From CAIZLB01 sp039795875 (GTDB lineage Bacteria; Patescibacteriota; Minisyncoccia; Phycocordibacterales; CAIZLB01): a DNA stretch of 38,962 nt. The stretch lies in assembly GCA_039795875.1 (NCBI GenBank), contig JBDKKY010000005.1, positions 1 through 38,962 of the forward strand. The letters are read 5' to 3'. Position numbers and translations under genes: made by a program. This document shows, in pieces, positions 23,957 through 31,046 of this stretch (positions are counted from its first letter, which is position 1; each line of letters starts with the position of its first letter). Below the pieces are notes generated by a model. It was not told the DNA's origin. It was given only the letters and a program-made list of their open reading frames with translations, and did no database searches.

Positions 23957-25253
23957 TTCCTCTACACAAGAACTCATAGAGCGTAACTGGGACCTCGTCA
24001 TCATTGGCGGAGGTCCTGCTGGTATGATGGCGGCCTATACAGCCAAACTGAAAAACAAAAAAGCTACGGTATTGGTATTGGAAAAAAACAGCACGCTCGG
24101 CAAGAAACTGCTCATAACTGGTGGAGGAAGATGCAATGTGACCAATTCGGAATTTGATACTAGAAAGTTTTTGGCAAACTATAAAGACAGTGATAAGTTT
24201 TTGTTTTCTGCCTTCGCCCAATATGGTGTGAAGGAGACATTGGACTTTTTCCACGACAACAAAATGCCGACTAAGGTTGAAAATGAGGGGAGGACTTTCC
24301 CAATCAGTGACAGTGCACGAAGTGTCTGGAACGTATTGGTTCATGGTATGGAAAAGATAGGGGTTCAGGTTTTGTCAGAAGCAGACGTGCAGGAATTGGC
24401 GGTAAGTGGTAATGAAGACAGCTTAACTCATATCGAAGGAGTAAAGGTGAAAGTTGGAGGCAAGCAGATCGAGACAATTACAGCCAAAGAGTACATCATC
24501 GCTACAGGGGGAACCTCTCATCCAGAAACTGGTTCGACTGGAGACGCCTATCCATGGCTGCGGACTATTGGACACAATGTTGCTGTACCAAAACCGGTCC
24601 TGGTTCCTCTAACTATAAAAGAAAAATGGGTTAAGGACCTACAAGGACTCACAATACAGAATATAAAATTAAGTGTAGTTGTGGAAAAAGAAAAGATTTC
24701 CTCAAAGAAAGGTAAAATATTATTTACACATTTTGGTATTACCGGTCCAACTATTTTAAATATGAGTAAGCAGGTAAGTGACCTTGTTGCCGAAAAGAAA
24801 AAAGTAGCGGTTCATCTAGATCTACTACCACATCTTGATCATGGGCAACTCAATCAACAACTTCAAGATATCTTTGCCGCACACAAGGCCAAAAAGATTA
24901 AGAATACACTTGATGAGATTCTGCCGAAGGCAATCGCCCCAACAGTGTTGCAAACAGCTGGTGTCGTTGATGATACGGTTTGCTCACAAGTGACCCGTGA
25001 ACAACGGATGGTGTTGATAGAAGTTATAAAAAATATGCCTATGACAGTAAGTGGGCTACTCGGAGACGATAAGGCGATTATCGCCAGTGGTGGAGTTCCA
25101 TTAAAAGAAATTGATTTTAAAACAATGCGATCACGATTGTGTGACAACGTGTTCATTGTCGGTGATCTGTTAGATATTGATAGACCTTCTGGTGGATATA
25201 GTCTTCAGCTGTGTTGGACTACTGGATATGTTGCAGGGACTCACAGTGTGTAG
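23934..25253 (+). CDS. HI0933/YhiN-family FAD-dependent oxidoreductase (439 aa)
   Basis: The N-terminal dinucleotide fold VIIGGGPAGMMAA is at about residues 22-34, followed by LEKNSTLGKKLLITGGGRCN, the family signature, and the C-terminal FAD motif VGDLLDIDRPSGGYSLQLCW. These are typical of the HI0933/YhiN (BaiN) family, sometimes linked to reduction of unsaturated substrates; the true substrate is unknown here. The ATG at 23934 overlaps the previous gene by 23 bases; a second ATG at 23946 (MKTNSSTQEL) is an equally plausible start. It is the last gene of the DUF2339-DUF3999 operon. Confidence 0.92.
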   Translation: MIPLMKTNSSTQELIERNWDLVIIGGGPAGMMAAYTAKLKNKKATVLVLEKNSTLGKKLLITGGGRCNVTNSEFDTRKFLANYKDSDKFLFSAFAQYGVKETLDFFHDNKMPTKVENEGRTFPISDSARSVWNVLVHGMEKIGVQVLSEADVQELAVSGNEDSLTHIEGVKVKVGGKQIETITAKEYIIATGGTSHPETGSTGDAYPWLRTIGHNVAVPKPVLVPLTIKEKWVKDLQGLTIQNIKLSVVVEKEKISSKKGKILFTHFGITGPTILNMSKQVSDLVAEKKKVAVHLDLLPHLDHGQLNQQLQDIFAAHKAKKIKNTLDEILPKAIAPTVLQTAGVVDDTVCSQVTREQRMVLIEVIKNMPMTVSGLLGDDKAIIASGGVPLKEIDFKTMRSRLCDNVFIVGDLLDIDRPSGGYSLQLCWTTGYVAGTHSV

Positions 25254-25261
25254 GGTATATA

Positions 25262-25300
25262 TGAAAAAGCGCCGGTGCTCTCGCGAGAGAGTCCGTGCGC
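25262..25300 (-). terminator. Terminator of the 25306 gene
   Basis: GCGC-A-CGG-A-CTCTC tcgc GAGAG-CA-CCG-GCGC hairpin followed on the minus strand by TTTTTC. Confidence 0.8.
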
Positions 25301-25305
25301 GTGTG

Positions 25306-25521
25306 CTACGCGGTGGTATCAGTCGTTTCTTTTATGTCTCGCCACCACGGGACGAAGCCGAGGAATAAGATTGAGGGAATCATTATCCTTATTGGCCAGA
25401 TAAGCTTTTGTAGGTCTGGATGCAAGTCAGGGGTTCTGCCGAGCTCCAGCAGTACGTAGGCGTTTCCGACGGCTAGACCGATACAGAGCAGGCTTTGACA
25501 GATTCTCAGTGTAGTGAGCAT
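25306..25521 (-). CDS. Small membrane protein, leadered class (71 aa)
   Basis: Two hydrophobic stretches (about residues 5-25 and 42-60) suggest a two-helix membrane protein with a polar, Thr-rich C-terminus. Not recognised. It follows the minus-strand 25598 gene by 76 bases; the gap has a stem GCACATT/AATGTGC and then AACAAAATCAACCCCCC before the ATG, the leader pattern of this class. The two genes may be co-transcribed or separately expressed. G+C-rich codons. Confidence 0.65.
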   Translation of the reverse strand: MLTTLRICQSLLCIGLAVGNAYVLLELGRTPDLHPDLQKLIWPIRIMIPSILFLGFVPWWRDIKETTDTTA

Positions 25522-25554
25522 GGAATAGGGGGGTTGATTTTGTTTCTTTGTTCA

Positions 25555-25580
25555 GCGCACATTTTTTGAAACGGTAATGT
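25555..25580 (-). other. Leader hairpin before the 25306 gene
   Basis: Perfect seven-base stem GCACATT/AATGTGC with a 12-base loop, 34 bases before the ATG. It has no T run. Confidence 0.55.
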
Positions 25581-25597
25581 GCAAAACCGAATAGTGT

Positions 25598-25954
25598 TTA
25601 GGTCCCGTCATCGGGTACCAAGGTGTGAGTGTTTTCATCCCAGACCTGGCGGATTTCTCCTCTGTGTCTCCGAATCCTTTTTATCCGTACGGTTCGAGGT
25701 TTCCTTCGGAGTATAAGATAGACCCCGATCTCAGCTAAAACCGTAGACAGGATATCCATGATCATATAGATCCAAGGAAGTAGGGTCACGGAGATGGTGA
25801 TCAAGATCAGTGCTTCATATGACATGTCGTGGTGGTGATATCGGGCACAACACACCAGTCCTGTCGAGCAGAAGAGAAATATCGAACCTGCAAGCATAGG
25901 GGCCCAGGTCCGATAGCGGCCGTAATGGACAATAAGGCGTAAGGTTCTTTTCAT
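25598..25954 (-). CDS. Small membrane protein with basic tail, leadered class (118 aa)
   Basis: Two or three hydrophobic segments (about residues 15-35, 47-67 and 68-84) are followed by a strongly basic stretch RRKPRTVRIKRIRRHRGE and an acidic end. Basic residues next to helix ends predict a cytosolic C-terminus (positive-inside rule). Not recognised. The leader has a perfect stem GTGAGC-actgta-GCTCAC (25965-25982) and a G-free CACACAAACTACC before the ATG; a TATATT -10 lies upstream. G+C-rich codons, as in the neighbouring 25306 gene. Confidence 0.65.
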   Translation of the reverse strand: MKRTLRLIVHYGRYRTWAPMLAGSIFLFCSTGLVCCARYHHHDMSYEALILITISVTLLPWIYMIMDILSTVLAEIGVYLILRRKPRTVRIKRIRRHRGEIRQVWDENTHTLVPDDGT

Positions 25955-26050
25955 GGTAGTTTGTGTGAGCTACAGTGCTCACTCTTTAAATATAGAACAG
26001 GTTCGGGTTTTGTGCCGGAGAATAGGACTGTTTTGTGTGTTTATTAAAGA

Positions 26051-26104
26051 TATTCTTATAGAATAAGGCAAAAATAGGTCTACATTTATAATTCAAATTA
26101 TAAA
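26051..26104. promoter_or_regulatory. Candidate operators of the TrmB-like regulator
   Basis: Two perfect inverted repeats: TATTC-ttata-GAATA (26051-26065) and TTTATAATT-ca-AATTATAAA (26085-26104). The second lies just upstream of the promoter of the regulator gene, a position suited to autoregulation. Confidence 0.5.
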
Positions 26105-26106
26105 AT

Positions 26107-26135
26107 TTGACCCAGTATCCATTTTCCTATACTAT
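26107..26135 (+). promoter_or_regulatory. Promoter of the TrmB-like gene
   Basis: TTGACC, 17-base spacer, TACTAT, then seven bases (ATATCCC) to the ATG at 26143, giving a nearly or fully leaderless transcript. Confidence 0.65.
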
Positions 26136-26142
26136 ATATCCC

Positions 26143-26895
26143 ATGTATCTCAAAGATCTCGAATATATAGGATTGTCTGAAAAAGAAGCTCGTATTTATC
26201 AAGCCCTGCTAAAAATGACTCGTAGTTCTGCTGTGGAACTGTCTCGCAAGACCAGCATGAAGCAGCCAACAGTTTATGTCATTATTGAGGCTTTGAAAAA
26301 TAAGCGTTTAGTTAAAGAGGTGATGGTTGGTAAGCGTCCATATTATGAAGCGGAGACCCCAGACAGTTTGCGTGATCTTGTAGCAGAAGAAAAAATGTTA
26401 ATGGATAGAAAAGTAGAGAAATTGGAATCAATTGTTGCTGCCCTTAAGACTATCGATAAAGAGGCGGGGGAGAAACCTGTTGTGCGATTTTATGAGGGAC
26501 GAGAATCTTTTAAGCGGGCGGTAGAAGAATTTACTAAAACCCAATCATTTTCCGAAGGTATGGACTATGGAGTGTATTCATACGAACTTTTGGATCGTAT
26601 GTTTTCAAAACAAGAATTAAAAAAAATTGATCAAGCCCGTGTGTCTTCAAACTCGACTTTTCGGGCTATCTATTCTGGTGCAGCAAAGTATATTCAACCA
26701 GAATCGTCTGGTCAAGAATTAATAAAAATCGATCAAGAACAATTTCCTATAGAGTGTGATATTGGCATCTTCAATGACGAGGTGCGTATCTCAACTCTCG
26801 GTATAGTACCGTCTGGCATTTTCATAAAAAATAAAGCCATAGCAACCACTCTGAAAAGTTTGATCAACTATGTTTTTAGTCAGAAGAATAGGTAA
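26143..26895 (+). CDS. TrmB-family transcriptional regulator (250 aa)
   Basis: The N-terminal winged helix is typical of TrmB: YIGLSEKEARIYQALLKMTRS, then the recognition-helix region SMKQPTVYVIIEALKNKRLV. A charged coiled-coil linker (about residues 70-105) leads to a C-terminal effector-type domain beginning VVRFYEGRESFKRAVEEF, as in archaeal and CPR TrmB-like regulators. TrmB proteins often sense sugars, but the ligand cannot be read here. Start at 26143 (MYLKDLEYIG); the longer upstream open frame overlaps the promoter. Perfect palindromes upstream are candidate autoregulatory sites. Confidence 0.9.
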   Translation: MYLKDLEYIGLSEKEARIYQALLKMTRSSAVELSRKTSMKQPTVYVIIEALKNKRLVKEVMVGKRPYYEAETPDSLRDLVAEEKMLMDRKVEKLESIVAALKTIDKEAGEKPVVRFYEGRESFKRAVEEFTKTQSFSEGMDYGVYSYELLDRMFSKQELKKIDQARVSSNSTFRAIYSGAAKYIQPESSGQELIKIDQEQFPIECDIGIFNDEVRISTLGIVPSGIFIKNKAIATTLKSLINYVFSQKNR

Positions 26896-26900
26896 ATTTA

Positions 26901-26927
26901 AAAAACCACTCGTCTGAGTGGTTTTTT
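26901..26927 (+). terminator. Terminator of the TrmB-like gene
   Basis: AAAAACCACTC-gtct-GAGTGGTTTTTT perfect stem with T run. Confidence 0.92.
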
Positions 26928-26988
26928 ACTAAGCGACGACGACAGACGCAGGATTTCTATCGTGAAATCCGGAGTATGGCGGAGAAGC

Positions 26989-27588
26989 TTACTGAAGTTC
27001 GACGGGTAAATCCACAACCTGTGTCTTGTTCATACCTGAAGGATCTTCCTCAGTGAATCGTATTCGGAACTTTGTACCACTTTTGAACCCAACACCTTTA
27101 TTATTGAATTCGATAGTTGTCTTAAACTTGGTTTTTGTCGTCATCCAGTCTTCTGCTGCTACGATAAATACTTGTCCGACCGGGTCCCAGCCTAGTCCAG
27201 CATTGTCTACGTATAGTTGGGCTATACCAGCTTGTCCTTCAAACATGGTCCAACGACACCCTTCGGTTGCTTTGGTATTGTCTATGGTTCCAGTGACTGT
27301 CAAAGGGAATGTAATCTTAGAATTTGGTTTTGGAGACTCGATCTGCAGTCCACAGATCTGGGTGTGATCAGAAACAATAATCAGACCAGAAGTTGCGACA
27401 GTCTCTGTGGTTGTGGCCGGAATCACCTCTGTTGGCGCGATTGTTGTAGTCGAAGTAGCTGTTAGTGTGTTGGTGATGGTAATAGCATCATTTCTCCGTA
27501 TGAAATAAAATACCCCAACCGCGATAATAGCGATGCAGAGGATAAGAGTAATAATATTTGAAGATGGTGAAGGGTTTTCGTTTTGCAT
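26989..27588 (-). CDS. Membrane-anchored Gmad2-like immunoglobulin-like protein (199 aa)
   Basis: A short polar N-terminus is followed by one membrane helix (NIITLILCIAIIAVGVFYFI), a Thr/Pro-rich extracytoplasmic linker of about 40 residues, and a beta-sandwich domain with the Gmad2 pattern ESPKPNSKITFPLTVTGTI and a C-terminal DWMTTKTKF segment. Gmad2 domains are known from spore germination contexts but occur in non-sporing bacteria too. The neighbour upstream encodes a GerMN domain, its usual partner. The start at 27588 is set by TGA-TATACT-GTGGGC-ATG; an in-frame GTG at 27594 is rejected. Confidence 0.82.
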   Translation of the reverse strand: MQNENPSPSSNIITLILCIAIIAVGVFYFIRRNDAITITNTLTATSTTTIAPTEVIPATTTETVATSGLIIVSDHTQICGLQIESPKPNSKITFPLTVTGTIDNTKATEGCRWTMFEGQAGIAQLYVDNAGLGWDPVGQVFIVAAEDWMTTKTKFKTTIEFNNKGVGFKSGTKFRIRFTEEDPSGMNKTQVVDLPVELQ

Positions 27589-27594
27589 GCCCAC

Positions 27595-27600
27595 AGTATA
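27595..27600 (-). promoter_or_regulatory. Extended -10, leaderless start of the Gmad2-like gene
   Basis: TGA-TATACT exactly six bases (GTGGGC) before the ATG at 27588. Confidence 0.75.
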
Positions 27601-27610
27601 TCACACGGCA

Positions 27611-28153
27611 CTAGGGTTGCAGACAGGAAGGAGTAGAATCTTTTGTAAGGTTTTGTTCCTCCAAGGTCTTGCCGGCCGGGTCATAGATACGAACAGCTTT
27701 TACCTCGGGGAATTGTTTGAGGTTGAGATTTAGGAGATTGGCAATGCTGTAGCTACCACCATTGTTGTCACATTTGCCTTGCAAGTAGACTTTAGCAACC
27801 CCGGTTGCAGCATCAAATGTTAGTGTCGCGCCGGTGGTCTGGCTTGAAACAAGCGCTAGGTGGATTTGTTTTTCGACCACGGTTGGTCCTTTATATAACT
27901 CTTCCAATACAGCAATCCTACTATCTTTAGCAACAGGAACTTTTCTCGCAACAGCAACCTCATATGGTTCAGTGCCGACAGCGTATTTGGTTGTATCCTG
28001 AAAGTACACCTTCACTGTTTTAGTCGAAGACGCCGTTCCTGGAAGGATGTCTGGAAGATCTAGGGCATCTTTGTGCCCAGCAAAATAATAACCAGCGATG
28101 AAAGCAATAAGAAGAATCACCAATATGCCGATAAAGCCTTTTTGAGTGTCCAT
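27611..28153 (-). CDS. Membrane-anchored GerMN-domain protein (180 aa)
   Basis: One N-terminal helix (GFIGILVILLIAFIAGYYFA, about residues 6-25), a linker, and a GerMN domain: VKVYFQDTTKY, then RIAVLEELYKGPT, LTFDAATGVAKVYL and the C-terminal AVRIYDPAGK. GerMN is often fused to or next to Gmad2, as here. In spore formers these act in germination; in this organism an envelope role is more likely (inference). The start at 28153 is set by TATACT-AGAATC-ATG and shares a divergent promoter region with the cupin gene. The Gmad2-like gene starts 22 bases after its stop. Confidence 0.85.
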   Translation of the reverse strand: MDTQKGFIGILVILLIAFIAGYYFAGHKDALDLPDILPGTASSTKTVKVYFQDTTKYAVGTEPYEVAVARKVPVAKDSRIAVLEELYKGPTVVEKQIHLALVSSQTTGATLTFDAATGVAKVYLQGKCDNNGGSYSIANLLNLNLKQFPEVKAVRIYDPAGKTLEEQNLTKDSTPSCLQP

Positions 28154-28159
28154 GATTCT

Positions 28160-28169
28160 AGTATACAAT
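28160..28169. promoter_or_regulatory. Overlapping divergent -10 boxes (GerMN / cupin)
   Basis: Minus strand TATACT (28165-28160), six bases before the GerMN ATG; plus strand TACAAT (28164-28169), six bases before the cupin ATG. The two boxes share two bases, so the two promoters probably compete. Confidence 0.65.
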
Positions 28170-28175
28170 GAAATT

Positions 28176-28577
28176 ATGAAAAAAGGATTCTTTACACACA
28201 TAGACAAGGCAACATTAAACAATAATACGTTTCGAACAGTGCTGTATACCAGTACGCATAGTCAGCTTGTATTGATGAGCTTAAAACCAGGAGAAGAAAT
28301 AGGTTTTGAAGTTCATGAAGAAAATGACCAATTCTTCAGATTTGAAGGAGGGAAGGGTAAGGTTTTTATAAATGAAAGCCAATATGAGGTAGCAGATGGT
28401 GACGCGATTATCATTCCTGCAAGGGCAAAGCACAATGTGATAAATGTCTCGGAATCAGAAGATTTGAAAATGTACACGATCTATTCTCCGGCACATCATA
28501 AAGACGGGACGATTCATGCCACCAAGACAGAGGCTGAGGCGAGTAATGAGGAGTTTGATGGTGTAACTACGGAATAA
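28176..28577 (+). CDS. Small cupin-domain protein (133 aa)
   Basis: A single conserved-barrel cupin: LMSLKPGEEIGFEVHEENDQFFRFEGG is motif 1 (His and Glu ligands in HEENDQF) and DGDAIIIPARAKHNVIN is motif 2 (His in KHNV). The metal-site residues are present. Small cupins can be isomerases, dioxygenases or ligand-binding proteins, so no substrate is proposed. Acidic Glu/Thr-rich C-terminus. The start at 28176 is leaderless by the TACAAT box; the in-frame ATG at 28146 lies beyond the divergent start and is rejected. Confidence 0.9.
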   Translation: MKKGFFTHIDKATLNNNTFRTVLYTSTHSQLVLMSLKPGEEIGFEVHEENDQFFRFEGGKGKVFINESQYEVADGDAIIIPARAKHNVINVSESEDLKMYTIYSPAHHKDGTIHATKTEAEASNEEFDGVTTE

Positions 28578-28580
28578 ATA

Positions 28581-29342
28581 TTACGCTGCCAGACCCAACT
28601 CGTTATCATTTTCGTGATCACCGTGAGAGGGTTCTTGTGGTGTCAATCCACCAATAGTCTTACCTCCAAACTCAGCTCCCTTGCCAGCTAGGTTCATGGT
28701 TTTGCCACCAACAACCATCGTTACGCCACCGTACTGTGGGGTGGCTTTAACCTTACCTCCAAACTGAAGCTGATTTCTTGGTCCGATCAAACTATTGAAT
28801 CTGGCCTGAGCGTCGTTCCAAGAATCTTCGATAGGTTCCCGTTCGGGCACCATAGACTTTTTCTTTTCCTCTCCCGGTTCAATTTCTGCACCGAGAAGAT
28901 TTTGTTGATTAAAAGTGACTGTTTGCGGTTCTGGTTCCGCTGCTGCCTGACGAAGGGGAATGGGTTGACCCATCGGTCGAGACTGTTCACCGCTGGGAAC
29001 ACGTGTTGCCTGGGTTTTACCCATCGCATTTAGATATTCTCTCTTTTCCTCTGCTTTGATACTTAGGATAATAAAGATAATAGACGCAGTAATCTCTGGC
29101 AGCCAGCTCACAATAGGAATAAATCCAATAATAAATGAGAGACTGGCTGTACCGGTAATTCTATAACCCATCTTTGGAGGTACACCATTTGTAATAAGCC
29201 AAATACCAAAGACGAACCAAGCTAAGACGTCAATCAAGATATTTAGAAAAGGGATAAGACTCAGCGCGTCGAAAATAAGCGCTACAGCTATGGCAATAAA
29301 CGCCTCAAGGGTACTTATACGACTCGGAATGCTAGTGGCCAT
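28581..29342 (-). CDS. Membrane protein with long soluble tail (253 aa)
   Basis: Three or four hydrophobic segments lie in the first 95 residues (FIAIAVALIFDALSLIPFL, VLAWFVFGIWLITNGV, SLSFIIGFIPIVSWL, ITASIIFIILSI), then a polar cytosolic tail rich in Gln, Pro and Glu ending in a Gly-rich stretch (GGKTMNLAGKGAEFGGKTIGG). Not recognised as a named family, but this layout is seen in CPR proteins. It converges on the cupin gene with three bases between stops. The start follows TGC-TACACT by ten bases. Confidence 0.75.
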   Translation of the reverse strand: MATSIPSRISTLEAFIAIAVALIFDALSLIPFLNILIDVLAWFVFGIWLITNGVPPKMGYRITGTASLSFIIGFIPIVSWLPEITASIIFIILSIKAEEKREYLNAMGKTQATRVPSGEQSRPMGQPIPLRQAAAEPEPQTVTFNQQNLLGAEIEPGEEKKKSMVPEREPIEDSWNDAQARFNSLIGPRNQLQFGGKVKATPQYGGVTMVVGGKTMNLAGKGAEFGGKTIGGLTPQEPSHGDHENDNELGLAA

Positions 29343-29385
29343 GTATGTTGATAGTGTAGCATAGTCAATAGCTCGAGTTTTGCGA

Positions 29386-29391
29386 TATACT
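29386..29391 (+). promoter_or_regulatory. -10, leaderless start of the frameshifted gene
   Basis: TATACT exactly six bases (TAGTGC) before the ATG at 29398. It marks the true start of a gene whose longer open frame begins 43 bases later in another frame. Confidence 0.7.
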
Positions 29392-29397
29392 TAGTGC

Positions 29398-29836
29398 ATG
29401 AACATGGAAAATTTCATTCCCCCCCAAAAATCAAGAATCCGTGGATGTTCCTTTCATGATAACTCGAGAAATGCAACAAGCTCTGGCTGATATGGGGTAT
29501 AACAAAGAAGCACGAAATAAGTTAACTCCGGCGGAGGCTCACGCAATATTGTCAGGGCGAATGGCTAAGGAGAGAGTAAGCTTACCAGAAGGAAACACCT
29601 CTCCAGATAATGGCTGGGATCTCCTCCACAGTAGATGGGAAACTGCTATGGATGCCCTCGAAAACGTAAACACTATACAGTCAAATGAGATTCTACATCT
29701 GACAGGTATCGAAGCAGACCCGGATGTGCTGTATGCATTTTTGGAGAGACAGAGGGCTCATCTATCACCTACAGAAATAGAGGCTTTAAATGCATCTATC
29801 GCAGTAAAGACTAAGGCCAGAGATCAGAGAGTCTAA
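29398..29836 (+). pseudogene. Small helical protein gene interrupted by a C7 tract (frameshift)
   Basis: The leaderless ATG at 29398 opens MNMENFIPP but the frame is lost at a run of seven C (29419-29425). With six C it would read on as ...PPKNQESVDVPFMITREMQQ into the open frame that ends at 29836, giving about 145 residues. That body has the pattern ITREMQQALADMGY ... LTPAEAHAIL, a helical motif I have seen in many CPR proteins. As the sequence stands, only the ORF from a GTG at 29441 or an ATG at 29456 is open. Causes may be a sequencing error, a true mutation or slippage-based phase variation. The gene converges on the 29833 gene with a four-base overlap. Confidence 0.6.
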
Positions 29837-30363
29837 ATAAATTGTTGAACATTCTTACCTTGTTTCATATTTTCCGATGTCAGAGTTTTGAGTATATCTA
29901 AACCATTGTCGGGAGCTTTCCAAATCTTTTGTAAGGTTTCTGGATCTATAAAATACACTTGGACACCGCACCAGAGCAGGGCATCGAGCGTAGAATCAAA
30001 CTCTCGTTCTTTGATTATCGGAACCTCTGTTTTGGAAACATACTCTATTTGCATACCCTTTCCTTCTTCTCTATAAAATGTATCGGCAGGCAATTCGTAA
30101 ATACTGCCACCTTTATCTCCATCACGATATCTTTTTTCATTACTGATAATGAAATAATAGGTATTACTGAAACTACCTTTTTTGGTCCAAGAGTCTCGAG
30201 TATCTGGACTCATGAACATACAAGCCAGTCGTAACCGACTAGTTCCAAACACCACCGGTCCTTCCTTGGGATCCCGGACAGATTCTTGCCTGGGAGAGAT
30301 ACTTTTTAATCCGCGTGTCCCAGAGCCATGAAATACTGTGGGTTGATCAGGTTTGATTGGCAT
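29833..30363 (-). CDS. Unknown protein, possibly ADP-ribosyltransferase-like (176 aa)
   Basis: The start TVFHGSGTRGLKSISPR resembles the His-Gly-[Ser/Thr] strand and following loop of ADP-ribosyltransferase-fold proteins (H-G-T/S ... G-L-x-x-I-x-P), followed by VVFGTSRLRLACMFMS, like the Tyr/Ala helix region of that fold, and an acidic residue later. I did not find a certain catalytic Glu, so the call is tentative. It overlaps the end of the DedA-like gene by 17 bases and is the last gene of that operon, which suggests co-expression with the membrane proteins. Confidence 0.7.
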   Translation of the reverse strand: MPIKPDQPTVFHGSGTRGLKSISPRQESVRDPKEGPVVFGTSRLRLACMFMSPDTRDSWTKKGSFSNTYYFIISNEKRYRDGDKGGSIYELPADTFYREEGKGMQIEYVSKTEVPIIKEREFDSTLDALLWCGVQVYFIDPETLQKIWKAPDNGLDILKTLTSENMKQGKNVQQFI

Positions 30364-31042
30364 TATATTTTCTAATCTTTCTCACACCTACTACCACACT
30401 GATCAAGATAATAATTATAATAGAAGCAAACCCTTCTTTTTCTGTAGTGGTATTACGAATATCAAAAAAGAGGGGAACGATTAATGCTAATGCACCAACA
30501 AGCAGTGTTGCCCAAAATCGCACTCTCAGCGAAGAGAGAAATACTTTTATAACATTGCCACCTGCGGCGATCTGGGCAACTTCATGGCTGGATCGAAAGG
30601 CGGGGAACCATGTTGTCCAGACATGGTCTTTGATTTGATATTTTTCATTTTCCTGTAGTTTGATGACTTTAGACCGGTACATTTTGGCCAAATAGATATT
30701 GATAATACCAGCCATGCACCAGCCGACAAATATCAAGAGCAACGTAATCAAAAGAGTGGGCAATCCGTTGGCTTGAGACAATATAGCCAAGATCATGACC
30801 AAACTAGATCCAGGGAAGAAACTACCTATAAAATACAAACCTTCAAGAAATACAGCAATCAAAGTCGTGATGTATATATATTTTCTATCAATAGTGGTTA
30901 GAAAATAAATCAAGTCTTCCATACCAGGAATATTAGTATTGAAAAATAACAGGATGCCATACCCAGCTAGGGCTAATCCAGATAAAATCCAGACGATACC
31001 GCCGTACAGCTCACTTTTGTTTTTAGGCTGAGTAGTTTCCAT
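30347..31042 (-). CDS. DedA-family membrane protein (231 aa)
   Basis: DedA proteins are inner-membrane proteins linked to lipid scrambling/undecaprenyl-phosphate or proton-coupled functions. The segment LEGLYFIGSFFPGSSLVMILAILS (about 62-85) matches the family's E-x-P/F-x-P-GS-x-x-L region. Five or six hydrophobic segments are visible. The C-terminal part is less typical, so substrate is unknown. It follows the LssY_C gene by four bases and overlaps the next gene; LssY C-terminal domains are known beside or fused to DedA. Confidence 0.78.
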   Translation of the reverse strand: METTQPKNKSELYGGIVWILSGLALAGYGILLFFNTNIPGMEDLIYFLTTIDRKYIYITTLIAVFLEGLYFIGSFFPGSSLVMILAILSQANGLPTLLITLLLIFVGWCMAGIINIYLAKMYRSKVIKLQENEKYQIKDHVWTTWFPAFRSSHEVAQIAAGGNVIKVFLSSLRVRFWATLLVGALALIVPLFFDIRNTTTEKEGFASIIIIILISVVVGVRKIRKYNANQT

Positions 31043-31046
31043 ATGA

